64,000 bases of DNA from Nonomuraea sp. SBT364 (GTDB taxonomy: Bacteria; Actinomycetota; Actinomycetes; Streptosporangiales; Streptosporangiaceae), in assembly GCF_001083785.1 (NCBI RefSeq), contig NZ_LAVL01000006.1, forward strand, positions 62,001 to 126,000, given 5' to 3'. A program made the position numbers and the translations under genes. Shown here in pieces: positions 1-6,782 of the stretch. Under the pieces are notes generated by a model, which worked only from the letters and a program-made list of their open reading frames with translations, did no database searches and was not told the origin of the DNA. Each line of letters begins with the position of its first letter. Within the stretch, counting starts at the first letter, position 1.

Positions 1-1
1 G

Positions 2-523
2 ACGCGCAAGTACACCGTGCGGCGCTACGACGCGGCGGCCCGCGAGCTGGACCTGGACTTCGTGCTGCACGAGGGCGGCCTCGCGACCGGCTGGGCGGCG
101 TCGGCCGAGGTGGGCGACGAGGTGACGGTCGCCGGTCCGCCGGGGGCCAAGACGTTCCCGCACACCTACGGGCACTACGTGTTCGCCGTCGACGCCACCG
201 CGCTGCCCGCGGCGGCCCGCTGGCTGGAGGAGTCCCCGGCCGGCGTCTCCGCGCACCTGGTGATCGAGACCGGCGACGCCGTCGAGCACGGCTACCCGCT
301 CGCGGAGCGCGCCGGCGTGGAGGTCGTGTGGCTCGTCCGCGAGAACGGGCGGTCCGCCCTGGCGGAGACCGTCCAGGGGCTGAAGCTGCCGGACGTCCCG
401 GCGTTCCTGTTCGCGGCCGGCGAGACGGGCGACCTCAAACCGCTGCGTCCGTGGAGCGAGGGACGGCTGGACGCCCTGTTCACCGGCTACTGGAAGCGCG
501 GAGTCGCCGGGCTTGAAGACTGA
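2..523 (+). CDS. Siderophore-interacting protein (SIP/FAD-binding), 5' truncated by window edge
   Basis: This is the C-terminal 173 residues of a ferric-siderophore reductase/interacting protein, a flavin- and NAD(P)H-dependent cytoplasmic protein that releases iron from imported siderophores. The visible part opens inside the FAD-binding barrel with the family's RKYTVRRYD stretch. It continues through the FVLHEGG...GWA...GDEVTVAGPPG segment and ends with the SIP NAD(P)H-side domain (FLFAAGETGDLKPLRPW, then a GYWKRG ending). The start codon lies left of the window. The stop overlaps the TTG start of the next permease gene, so it is the upstream member of an iron-siderophore uptake operon. Assignment is from family motifs; substrate unknown. 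Confidence 0.9.
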   Translation, partial: TRKYTVRRYDAAARELDLDFVLHEGGLATGWAASAEVGDEVTVAGPPGAKTFPHTYGHYVFAVDATALPAAARWLEESPAGVSAHLVIETGDAVEHGYPLAERAGVEVVWLVRENGRSALAETVQGLKLPDVPAFLFAAGETGDLKPLRPWSEGRLDALFTGYWKRGVAGLED

Positions 524-1496
524 CTACCGGCCGGTCGTCCTCGCCGCGTCGGTGGTGCTGCTGCTCGCCATGGCCGTCGCCAGTCTGTGCGTCGGCGCGC
601 AGGCGCTCGCGCCCGCCGGCGTGTGGCGGGCGCTCACCGGCTCCGGCGGCGGTGACGCGTACCTGATCGTGCGGGAGGTACGGGTGCCGCGCACGATTCT
701 CGGCATCTGCGTCGGCGCGGCCCTCGGCACCGCCGGCACGCTGGTCCAGACGCTGACGCGCAACCCGCTCGCCGAACCGGGCATCCTGGGCGTGACGGCG
801 GGGGCCGGCTTCGCGATCAACGTCGGCGGCGTGCTGGGCCTGGCCGGCGGGCAGCCGGCGCAGCTCGCGCTGGCGTCCCTCGGCGCCGTGCTCGCCGCCG
901 TGCTGGTGTACGCGCTCGGCTCGGCCGCGCCGCTGCGGCTGGTGCTCACCGGGGTGGCGCTGAGCGCGGTGCTCTCCGGCATCTCGCTCGGGCTGCGGCT
1001 CATGCTGCCGGATGTGTTCGACCGGTTCAGGTTCTGGTCCGTGGGATCGCTGGCCGGGCAGGAGCAGGCACCGCTCGCCCTGCCCGCCGGCACGATCGCC
1101 GTCGCGCTGTTGTGCGCCGCCCTGGTGACCAGGCCGCTGAACGCCCTGATGCTGGGGGACGAGGTCGCGCGGGCGCTCGGCGGGCACGTGCTGCGCACCC
1201 GGGTGTCCGTGCTTGTGATCGTGACCCTGCTGGCCGGTGCGGCCACCGCCGCGGCCGGGCCGATCGCGTTCCTGGGGCTGATGGTGCCGCACCTGGCCAG
1301 GCGGGTGGCGGGCGGGTCGATCCCCTGGCTGATGGCGTTCACGATGGTGCTCGGGCCGGTGCTGCTGCTCGCCTCGGACATCGGGGCGCGGGTGCTGCTG
1401 CCGACCGGCGAGGTGCCCGTGGCGGTGGTGACCGCGTTCGCCGGCGCGCCGGTGCTCATCTGGGCGGTGCGGCGGCGCGGGGCGGTGCCGGCGTGA
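513..1496 (+). CDS. Iron-siderophore ABC transporter permease, FecCD family (first subunit)
   Basis: This 327-aa polytopic permease is one half of the membrane channel importing ferric siderophores. Hydrophobic helices run through the whole length. The FecCD signatures are present: RVPRTILGICVGAALGTAGTLVQ early, the NPLAEPGILGVTAGA loop, and the C-terminal AAGPIAFLGLMVPHLARR segment that contacts the ATPase. The TTG start at 513 overlaps the end of the upstream siderophore-interacting gene, and the stop overlaps the GTG of the second permease, so translation of all three is coupled. No ATPase or binding-protein gene lies downstream; they must be elsewhere or left of the window. Confidence 0.93.
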   Translation: MKTDYRPVVLAASVVLLLAMAVASLCVGAQALAPAGVWRALTGSGGGDAYLIVREVRVPRTILGICVGAALGTAGTLVQTLTRNPLAEPGILGVTAGAGFAINVGGVLGLAGGQPAQLALASLGAVLAAVLVYALGSAAPLRLVLTGVALSAVLSGISLGLRLMLPDVFDRFRFWSVGSLAGQEQAPLALPAGTIAVALLCAALVTRPLNALMLGDEVARALGGHVLRTRVSVLVIVTLLAGAATAAAGPIAFLGLMVPHLARRVAGGSIPWLMAFTMVLGPVLLLASDIGARVLLPTGEVPVAVVTAFAGAPVLIWAVRRRGAVPA

Positions 1497-2518
1497 GCGG
1501 CTTCCTCGTGCTGCGCGCGGGCGCGTACTCGCTCAGGGCCGGGCGCAGGACGCTCGTGGTGTCGCTCGCCCTGCTGCTCGCGGCGCTGGGCCTGGCCGTA
1601 CTGGGCCTGTGCGTCGGGACCTCGTGGACCCCGCCGCGTGAGGTGCTCGCGGCGCTGGCCGGGTACGGCGACGAGGTCGTGGTCGTGCGGGAGTGGCGGC
1701 TGCCCCGGGTCGCCGCCGCGCTGGTGTTCGGCGCGGCGCTCGGCCTGGCCGGCGCGGTCTTCCAGAACCTCACGCGCAACGCGCTCGGTAGCCCCGACGT
1801 CGTCGGGCTCGACGCGGGCTCCTACACCGGCGCGCTGTTCGCGATCACCGTGCTGGGCGGCACGTCCGCGCAGCTCGCCCTCAGCTCCATCGCCGGCGGC
1901 CTGGCCGCCGCCGGGGCCGTCTACGCGCTGTCGCTCAGGTCGGGCCTGAACGGCATGCGCCTGGTCGTCATCGGGATCGCCGTGAACGCGATGCTGACCG
2001 CGCTGAACTCGTGGATCGTGCTCCGCGCCGAGCTGGAGGTCGCCATGGCCGCGACCGGCTGGAGCGCGGGCTCGCTCAACGGCGTGGACTGGGACGAGCT
2101 GGTCCTGCCGTTCGCCGTCGTCGCCGCGCTGGCCGGGGCGCTGGCCGCCCTCTCCCCCGGCCTGCGCCAGGCGGCGCTCGGCGACGAGCTCGCCGTCACC
2201 TCCGGCGTGCGCCTGAACCGGCTGCGGCTGCTGCTCGTCCTCGCGGGCGTGGGCTGCACGGCCACGGTGACGGCGGTGGCGGGCCCCATCGTGTTCATCG
2301 CGCTGGCCGCGCCGCAGATCGGGCGGCTGCTGACGGGCGCGGCCGGGGTGCCCCTGGCGCCGGCGGCGCTGTCGGGCGCGGTGCTCCTGCTGGCCGCCGA
2401 CCTGGCCGCGCAGCTCCTGCTCGCACCGGTCGCGCTGCCGGTGGGCGTGGTGACGACGGTGATCGGCGGCTGCTACCTCATCGGCCTGCTCGTCCGCAGG
2501 ACGCGGCGGAACGCCTGA
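1493..2518 (+). CDS. Iron-siderophore ABC transporter permease, FecCD family (second subunit)
   Basis: This 341-aa partner permease would heterodimerise with the preceding one. It has the family's RLPRVAAALVFGAALGLAGAVFQ segment, the NALGSPDVVGLDAGSYTGA loop and the C-terminal VAGPIVFIALAAPQIGRLL coupling region. I chose the GTG at 1493 because it overlaps the TGA of the upstream gene (GTGA) and starts just before the first hydrophobic helix. A long upstream extension in this frame is only the shadow of the first permease. The gene is followed immediately by a strong inverted repeat (2510-2538), which ends the operon against a convergent TetR gene. Confidence 0.93.
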   Translation: MSGFLVLRAGAYSLRAGRRTLVVSLALLLAALGLAVLGLCVGTSWTPPREVLAALAGYGDEVVVVREWRLPRVAAALVFGAALGLAGAVFQNLTRNALGSPDVVGLDAGSYTGALFAITVLGGTSAQLALSSIAGGLAAAGAVYALSLRSGLNGMRLVVIGIAVNAMLTALNSWIVLRAELEVAMAATGWSAGSLNGVDWDELVLPFAVVAALAGALAALSPGLRQAALGDELAVTSGVRLNRLRLLLVLAGVGCTATVTAVAGPIVFIALAAPQIGRLLTGAAGVPLAPAALSGAVLLLAADLAAQLLLAPVALPVGVVTTVIGGCYLIGLLVRRTRRNA

Positions 2519-2538
2519 GGCGCTCGACCTCAGGCGTT
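2510..2538. terminator. Bidirectional terminator-like hairpin between permease and TetR gene
   Basis: AACGCCTGAGG (2510-2520) and CCTCAGGCGTT (2528-2538) form a perfect 11-bp stem around a 7-base loop. It covers both stop codons of the convergent genes, so it can terminate either direction. There is no U-tract, as is usual in such GC-rich genomes. Confidence 0.7.
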
Positions 2539-3102
2539 CAGCGATCGCCGCACGGCGGCGTCCACCAGGTCGTGGACCTGCTGCTCGGTGAAGATGTCGG
2601 GCAGCGTCAGCCGTTCCACGATGAGCCAGTTCAGCGCGAGGTAGAGGAGCACCACCGAGGTCGAGTCGCCGGGCAGCCCCGACGCGGCGTGGTAGCCGAT
2701 GTTGGCGTCGATGTCCTCGCGGATGCGCTTGGTCAGCACGGCGCGCAGCTCGGGGCGCCGGGTGGACTCCAGCCTGAGCTCCAGCAGGGCCAGGTAGCCG
2801 GAGTTGAAGGAGGAGATCCGGTCCACCAGCTCGTGCATGAGCGTGGCATACCGGGCCCGGTCCTGCACGCCGTCGCGGTGCCGGGCGATCGTCGCCTCGT
2901 CGGGCAGCAGGCGCTCGTAGATACGCCCGCCGACCTGCGTGAACAGATCGTCGCGATTGGCGAAGTAGTTGGAGGCCGTGCCGGTGGGCACCCCCGCCTC
3001 CGCATCGACGGCCCGGAACGTCAGCCCTCGCGCTCCTTCCCTGGCCAGCACCTCGATGGCCGCGTCGATCAGCGCCTGCCGCCGTTCGGGATTCGTCCGC
3101 AC
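2530..3102 (-). CDS. TetR/AcrR family transcriptional regulator
   Basis: This is a 190-aa one-component repressor. The N-terminal helix-turn-helix lies at about residues 8-52 (ALIDAAIEVLAREGARGLTFRAVDAEAGVPTGTASNYFANRDDLF), ending in the typical YF-x-N/K-x-x-L motif. The rest is the helical ligand and dimer domain. It is transcribed away from a RibD-like reductase gene, and the 71-bp gap contains nested inverted repeats (3120-3154), which is the classic layout of a TetR repressor controlling itself and its neighbour. The ligand cannot be deduced from sequence. Confidence 0.93.
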   Translation of the reverse strand: MRTNPERRQALIDAAIEVLAREGARGLTFRAVDAEAGVPTGTASNYFANRDDLFTQVGGRIYERLLPDEATIARHRDGVQDRARYATLMHELVDRISSFNSGYLALLELRLESTRRPELRAVLTKRIREDIDANIGYHAASGLPGDSTSVVLLYLALNWLIVERLTLPDIFTEQQVHDLVDAAVRRSLNA

Positions 3103-3119
3103 TTGACACCACTCCAGTT

Positions 3120-3154
3120 GTAGTACTACGTTGAAACCACTTCAAACAGAGTAC
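3120..3154. promoter_or_regulatory. Candidate TetR operator region between divergent genes
   Basis: GTAGTACTAC (3120-3129) is a perfect 10-bp palindrome. It is followed by TTGAA-N5-TTCAA (3131-3145) and then by a second AGTACTAC half. Such layered symmetry between a TetR gene and a divergent target is expected of a repressor binding site. Binding by this TetR is inference. Confidence 0.6.
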
Positions 3155-3173
3155 TACATCAGGAGTTACCGGT

Positions 3174-3746
3174 ATGCGAAAGCTTGTCTACTACATCGCC
3201 GTGTCGCTCGACGGCTACATCGCGGGGCCCAACGCCGAGTTCGATTTCTACCCCGTGTCGGACCGGATGGCCGCCTGGATCAACGAGCGTTACCCCGAGA
3301 CGCTCCCCACCCACGTTCGCAAGCTTGTCGGCCTAGAGGGCGCGCCCAACAAGGTCTTCGACACGCTCGTGATGGGCCGCGGCACCTACGAGCCGGCGCT
3401 GGCGGTTCCCACCACCAGCCCCTACTCCCACCTGCGCCAGTACGTCCTCTCCAGCACGCTGGAGATCGACGACCCGACGGTGACGGTGGAGAGCGGCGAC
3501 CCGATCGAGCTCGTCCGGCGGCTGAAGGCCGAGGACACCGGCATGGACATCTACCTGTGCGGCGGCGGGAAGCTCGCCGCCTCCCTGCTCCCGGAGATCG
3601 ACGAGATCATCCTCAAGAGCTACCCGGTGGTGGCGGGCACGGGCATCCCGATGTTCTCCGGGGAGTTCCGTCCCACCCTGTTCACCCCCGTCCGGCGCGA
3701 GTCCTTCGACAACGGCACCCAGGTCACCTGGCTCACCAGGGCCTAG
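3174..3746 (+). CDS. Dihydrofolate reductase-family (RibD C-terminal-like) protein
   Basis: This 190-aa protein has the RibD C-terminal/DHFR-like NADPH-binding fold. It opens with RKLVYYIAVSLDGYIAG, has a KVFDTLVMGRGTYE motif near the middle and a DIYLCGGGKLAASLLPEIDE nucleotide-binding stretch near residue 125. Proteins of this type are probable NADPH-dependent reductases of unknown substrate and are not assumed to make tetrahydrofolate or riboflavin. An AGGAG precedes the ATG. It is divergent from a TetR gene and probably controlled by it. A very short ORF with a good ribosome site follows 12 bases downstream. Confidence 0.88.
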   Translation: MRKLVYYIAVSLDGYIAGPNAEFDFYPVSDRMAAWINERYPETLPTHVRKLVGLEGAPNKVFDTLVMGRGTYEPALAVPTTSPYSHLRQYVLSSTLEIDDPTVTVESGDPIELVRRLKAEDTGMDIYLCGGGKLAASLLPEIDEIILKSYPVVAGTGIPMFSGEFRPTLFTPVRRESFDNGTQVTWLTRA

Positions 3747-3758
3747 AAAGGAGCGAGT

Positions 3759-3917
3759 ATGCGCATCAAGCTTCCCGGCTCGATCACCGGGGACAAGGCC
3801 GGCCACCAGACCCGGACGCATCACCCGGGCGTCCCTCCGGCGCGCGACCTCAAGCCGGCGGGCCGGCCCCACCTCTCCCGCCGCCCGACGGCCGCCCCCC
3901 GCCGCACCGGCTACTGA
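3759..3917 (+). CDS. Possible 52-aa basic peptide, function unknown
   Basis: A 52-codon frame starts with ATG six bases after a strong AAAGGAG (3747-3753) and ends in TGA. Nearly every codon ends in G or C, as in true genes here. The peptide is rich in Arg, His and Pro, has no cysteine or membrane segment, and matches no family I know. It would be co-transcribed with the RibD-like gene. An opposite-strand frame overlaps its end. The ribosome site is the best evidence for it; it may also be a remnant. Confidence 0.4.
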   Translation: MRIKLPGSITGDKAGHQTRTHHPGVPPARDLKPAGRPHLSRRPTAAPRRTGY

Positions 3918-4050
3918 GCCGGTCGGCGGCGGACCAGCCGGCCACCCGCCGGCAGCACGCCTCCTCCTCATCGCCCACGCCGAGCAGCAGTCCGGGGCCG
4001 ACGAGCGCGACGGCGTCCACGATCACGTAGCGCGCGTGCCCGCCGCTCAT
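3850..4050 (-). CDS. Possible 66-aa peptide, function unknown (low confidence)
   Basis: This minus-strand frame shows strong G/C third positions over its first 48 codons. It encodes a hydrophobic N-terminus (YVIVDAVALVGPGLLLGVGD) followed by DEEEACCRRVAGW. No convincing ribosome site precedes the ATG, and its end overlaps the opposite-strand 52-aa frame by 68 bases, so both cannot easily be real over their full length. A strong hairpin (4064-4093) separates it from the upstream minus-strand peptide gene. It could be a remnant of a larger gene. Confidence 0.22.
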   Translation of the reverse strand: MSGGHARYVIVDAVALVGPGLLLGVGDEEEACCRRVAGWSAADRLSSRCGGGRPSGGGRGGAGPPA

Positions 4051-4063
4051 GACCGACAGGCCG

Positions 4064-4093
4064 GCCGGGCTCCCCCCAGCGGGGGAGCCCGGC
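4064..4093. terminator. Strong terminator hairpin after the bacteriocin-like gene
   Basis: GCCGGGCTCCCCC (4064-4076) pairs perfectly with GGGGGAGCCCGGC (4081-4093) around a CAGC tetraloop. It lies 8 bases past the stop codon of the minus-strand peptide gene ending at 4102 and is the clearest intrinsic terminator in the window. Confidence 0.8.
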
Positions 4094-4101
4094 GTCAGCG
4101 T

Positions 4102-4455
4102 CTAACAGAGGCTGTTCCAGTCGATCGCCCTGCCCGCGGCGGCCTTGAGCAGCCGGCACGCGATGGCGGCCAGCCCGCCGGTGTAGCCCCCGACGATCGT
4201 GCACACGGCCGTGCCGAACAGCTGGTAGACGGCGTAGACGGCGCCGGCCTGCCAGCAGTTGAAGCCGTCGACGGCCGGGGCGTCCGGCGGCATGGCGGGC
4301 GACTGCGGGATCGCCTGGATCTGCTCGGCGTTCAGCCCGGCCGCGAGCTGGTCGAGCACGGCTTCGGCGCCGTCCCCGAACTGCGCCAGGACCTGGGCCA
4401 CGGCCGGGTGCTCGCGCAGTGCCGCCTTCTTGTCCTCGTCGGTCATGAGGGTCAT
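4102..4455 (-). CDS. Bacteriocin-like precursor peptide (leader plus Cys/Gly-rich hydrophobic core), candidate
   Basis: This is a 117-aa protein. I chose the ATG at 4455 because AAGGAGAA lies 5 bases before it and the peptide then starts MTLMTDEDKK. Residues 1-60 are hydrophilic and helical-looking, ending in a Pro/Asp-rich hinge. Residues 64-117 are hydrophobic and glycine-rich with four cysteines (C67, C85, C100 and the terminal C117) and a VGGYTGGLAAIAC segment. That layout resembles class II-type or halocin-like bacteriocin precursors, where a leader is cut from a membrane-active core. No maturation or export genes are adjacent, so the role is inference. It is divergent from an HTH sensor gene and has its own terminator. 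Confidence 0.55.
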   Translation of the reverse strand: MTLMTDEDKKAALREHPAVAQVLAQFGDGAEAVLDQLAAGLNAEQIQAIPQSPAMPPDAPAVDGFNCWQAGAVYAVYQLFGTAVCTIVGGYTGGLAAIACRLLKAAAGRAIDWNSLC

Positions 4456-4683
4456 GTGGTTCTCCTTGTGCCGGTGTGCCTCGCGCTCGCCGCCGGTCGG
4501 ACGGTTCGCGCCTCGACGCTCAGCGAAGCCGGGCCGCCGGGGTGTCCAACAGGGCCTCGGACGAACTGGTCCGGAATCGGGCCGGTCCGGGACCGCCGGC
4601 CGCCATTTCTCGGACACTCTCCGTCATGATTCATACACTTGCCGTCACGGCTTGGGTCAAGAGAGGGGAGGGGGTGCGCAGCG

Positions 4684-5664
4684 ATGAACGAGGACCCCAC
4701 GGAGGCGCCCGGCCCTGCGCTGGAGCGGGTGAGCTGTCACGAGGGACTGGTGAAGGTGCTGGCCGAGCAGTTCGCCAGGGCCGATGTGTCACTGCGGGAG
4801 CTGCAGGCGCGGGCCGACAGGGCGGGCGGGGCCCGGCTGCCGCGCGCGACCTGTGCGGACATGCTCGCGGGCCGGCGCTTCCCCAAGAAGGCGGTGATGG
4901 TGGCGTTCCTGCGGGCCTGCCGGGTGCCCGAGCAGCAGATCCCGGCCTGGGAGCGGGCCTGGGAGCGGGTCCGGGTCACCCGGATGCCGGCCGGTCCGGC
5001 GGACGAGCCCAGGCCTGGGCCCCTCACGGCCGAACCGGCCCCCGGTCGGCGGCGGCGCCACGCCGTCGTACTGGCGGCGGCGCTCGCCCTGCTGGCCGCG
5101 ACGGCCGTGGGCGTCGTCCTCGCCCTGACGGCGGCACCGCGCGGCGGCGGCTCCGAGGCGCTGCCCGGCCGCACCCTGGCCCCCGGCCACATCGTCAGCG
5201 ACGACGGCCGGGCGTTCCCCCGGGGCGGGCTGAGCCGGTTCACCGTCACGGTCGACCCCGGCAACACGGGCGTCCGGCTGATCCGCCGCCTGGACGTGGG
5301 CGTGCCGCTGCAGCACGCCACCATCACCGTGAACGGCGCCCCCGCCCAGGAATGGCGGCCGCTGCTCGGCGACGACGTCTACAAGTGGCGCAACCAGATC
5401 GTCGAGCTCCCCCCGGCCCTGACCGCCGGGCGGCGCACACTCACCATCGTCAACACCTCGGTGTCCTCCTCCGGCTTCAACGAGTTCCTCTACACCGTCG
5501 AGCAGAAGATGCACGGCGTGTGGGAGATCGCCGACACGGTCGACATCGGCCCCGGCCACACCGCCAGCGAAGCCGCGCACGACTACCGCAACGTCGGCGA
5601 GGACTGGGCCGACACCCAGACCTTCGCCTATCCGCCCCACCCGGAAGACTGGAACGTCGAGTGA
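4684..5664 (+). CDS. Membrane-anchored HTH protein with extracytoplasmic carbohydrate-type beta domain
   Basis: This is a 326-aa protein. Residues 20-95 form an XRE-like HTH of the actinobacterial type (SLRELQARADRAGG, LPRATCADMLAGRRFPKKAVMVAFLRAC). A basic stretch (RRRRH) and one membrane helix follow at about residues 125-148. The outer 175 residues resemble the beta-sandwich found at the C-terminus of DUF2961 proteins (GVRLIRRLD, QHATITVNG, EWRPLLGDDVYKWRN, NEFLYTVE). I infer a one-component transmembrane sensor whose outer domain could bind a sugar polymer. The ATG at 4684 follows a GGGGAGGGGG run. Its stop overlaps the GTG of a secreted GH43 gene, so sensor and enzyme are translated together. 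Confidence 0.7.
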   Translation: MNEDPTEAPGPALERVSCHEGLVKVLAEQFARADVSLRELQARADRAGGARLPRATCADMLAGRRFPKKAVMVAFLRACRVPEQQIPAWERAWERVRVTRMPAGPADEPRPGPLTAEPAPGRRRRHAVVLAAALALLAATAVGVVLALTAAPRGGGSEALPGRTLAPGHIVSDDGRAFPRGGLSRFTVTVDPGNTGVRLIRRLDVGVPLQHATITVNGAPAQEWRPLLGDDVYKWRNQIVELPPALTAGRRTLTIVNTSVSSSGFNEFLYTVEQKMHGVWEIADTVDIGPGHTASEAAHDYRNVGEDWADTQTFAYPPHPEDWNVE

Positions 5665-6656
5665 ACCCCGAACGCCTGCCCCGCCGTATCCTCCTGACGT
5701 CCGCGCTGCTCCTGACGGTCGCCGCGCACGGCGGCCACGTCGGGGCGGCGGCCACCGCGCCGCCCGCGACGATGATCGCCGCGGACTTCCCGGACCCGGA
5801 CGTGATCCGCGACGGATCCGCCTTCTACGCCTACTCCACCAGCAGCGGGAACAGGCACGTCCCCGTCGCGGGCGCGCCGTCCGCCGCCGGCCCCTGGACC
5901 GTGCGCGGCGACGCCCTGCCCGTCAGGCCGTCCTGGGCGGTGCGCTGCGAGGACGTCCCCGACTGCGGCCTGTGGGCGCCCGACGTCTCCCGCCGCGCGG
6001 ACGGCCGCTACCTCATGTACTTCACCGCCCCGAGCGCCGCGGCCGGACGCCGCTGCGTCGGCGCCGCGCTCTCCACCGGGCCGCTCGGCCCCTTCCACCC
6101 GGTGGGCGACGGCCCTCTCGTGTGCGACCCGAGCGAAGGCGGCGCCATCGACCCGGCGAGCTTCGTCGACGCCGACGGGAAGCGGTACCTGCTCTACAAG
6201 AACGACGGCAACGCCGTGCGCGAGCCCGCGATCGTCTGGCTCCAGCAGGTGCTCGCCGACGGCGTCACGTTCACCGGCCCCCGCCACGAGCTCATCCGCA
6301 ACGACGCCCCGGAGGAGCACGGCGTGGTCGAAGCGCCCGCCCTGGTCGAACGCCGCAACCAGTACGTGCTCTTCTACTCCGGCGGCCCCTACGGCGACGA
6401 CCGCTACTTCACCGGCTACGCCGTCTCCCCCTCGCTCACCGGCCCGTACACCAAGTCCCGGCGGCCCCTGATGACGACCGCGACGCTCGGCGGGGCGGTG
6501 CGCGGGCCCGGGGGCGCCGACGTGCTCGGCGACCGCCTCTACTTCCACGGCTGGGTGGGCGGGGCCCGCTGGATGTACGCGGCGCGCCTGGGCTGGGCCG
6601 GTGACACCCCAGTCTTGCGCGGCGACCAGACCGGTTCGGAGCCGCCTGCGCACTGA
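5661..6656 (+). CDS. Secreted glycoside hydrolase, GH43-like five-bladed beta-propeller
   Basis: This 331-aa protein begins at a GTG overlapping the previous TGA. It has a signal peptide (RRILLTSALLLTVAAHGG...VGAAATA). The propeller then shows the three GH43 acids: Asp in FPDPDVIRDGSAFYAY (base), Asp in IDPASFVDADGKRYLLYKND (modulator) and Glu in HGVVEAPALVERRNQYVLFYS (general acid). The family removes arabinose or xylose side chains or cuts arabinan; substrate is not predictable here. Tight coupling to the membrane-anchored HTH protein suggests that the sensor reports on the polymer this enzyme attacks. Confidence 0.85.
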   Translation: MNPERLPRRILLTSALLLTVAAHGGHVGAAATAPPATMIAADFPDPDVIRDGSAFYAYSTSSGNRHVPVAGAPSAAGPWTVRGDALPVRPSWAVRCEDVPDCGLWAPDVSRRADGRYLMYFTAPSAAAGRRCVGAALSTGPLGPFHPVGDGPLVCDPSEGGAIDPASFVDADGKRYLLYKNDGNAVREPAIVWLQQVLADGVTFTGPRHELIRNDAPEEHGVVEAPALVERRNQYVLFYSGGPYGDDRYFTGYAVSPSLTGPYTKSRRPLMTTATLGGAVRGPGGADVLGDRLYFHGWVGGARWMYAARLGWAGDTPVLRGDQTGSEPPAH

Positions 6657-6705
6657 GTGCCCGCGGGCGCTCGCCCCTTCTTACCGGGGAGTGACTTAGG
6701 CACTT

Positions 6706-6721
6706 GGAAGTGCGTACTTCC
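6706..6721. promoter_or_regulatory. Inverted repeat upstream of SGNH hydrolase
   Basis: GGAAGT-N4-ACTTCC (6706-6721), preceded by CACTTGGAAGTGCG, resembles operators of MarR/HxlR-type winged-helix repressors. No such regulator gene is adjacent. The repeat sits 62 bases before the start of the downstream hydrolase gene, in the right place to control it. Confidence 0.4.
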
Positions 6722-6782
6722 TCTCCGAGAGTGGCCCGTCCATCGTGGTGCAGGTGACTCATCGGGGACGAACGGAGCGAAC

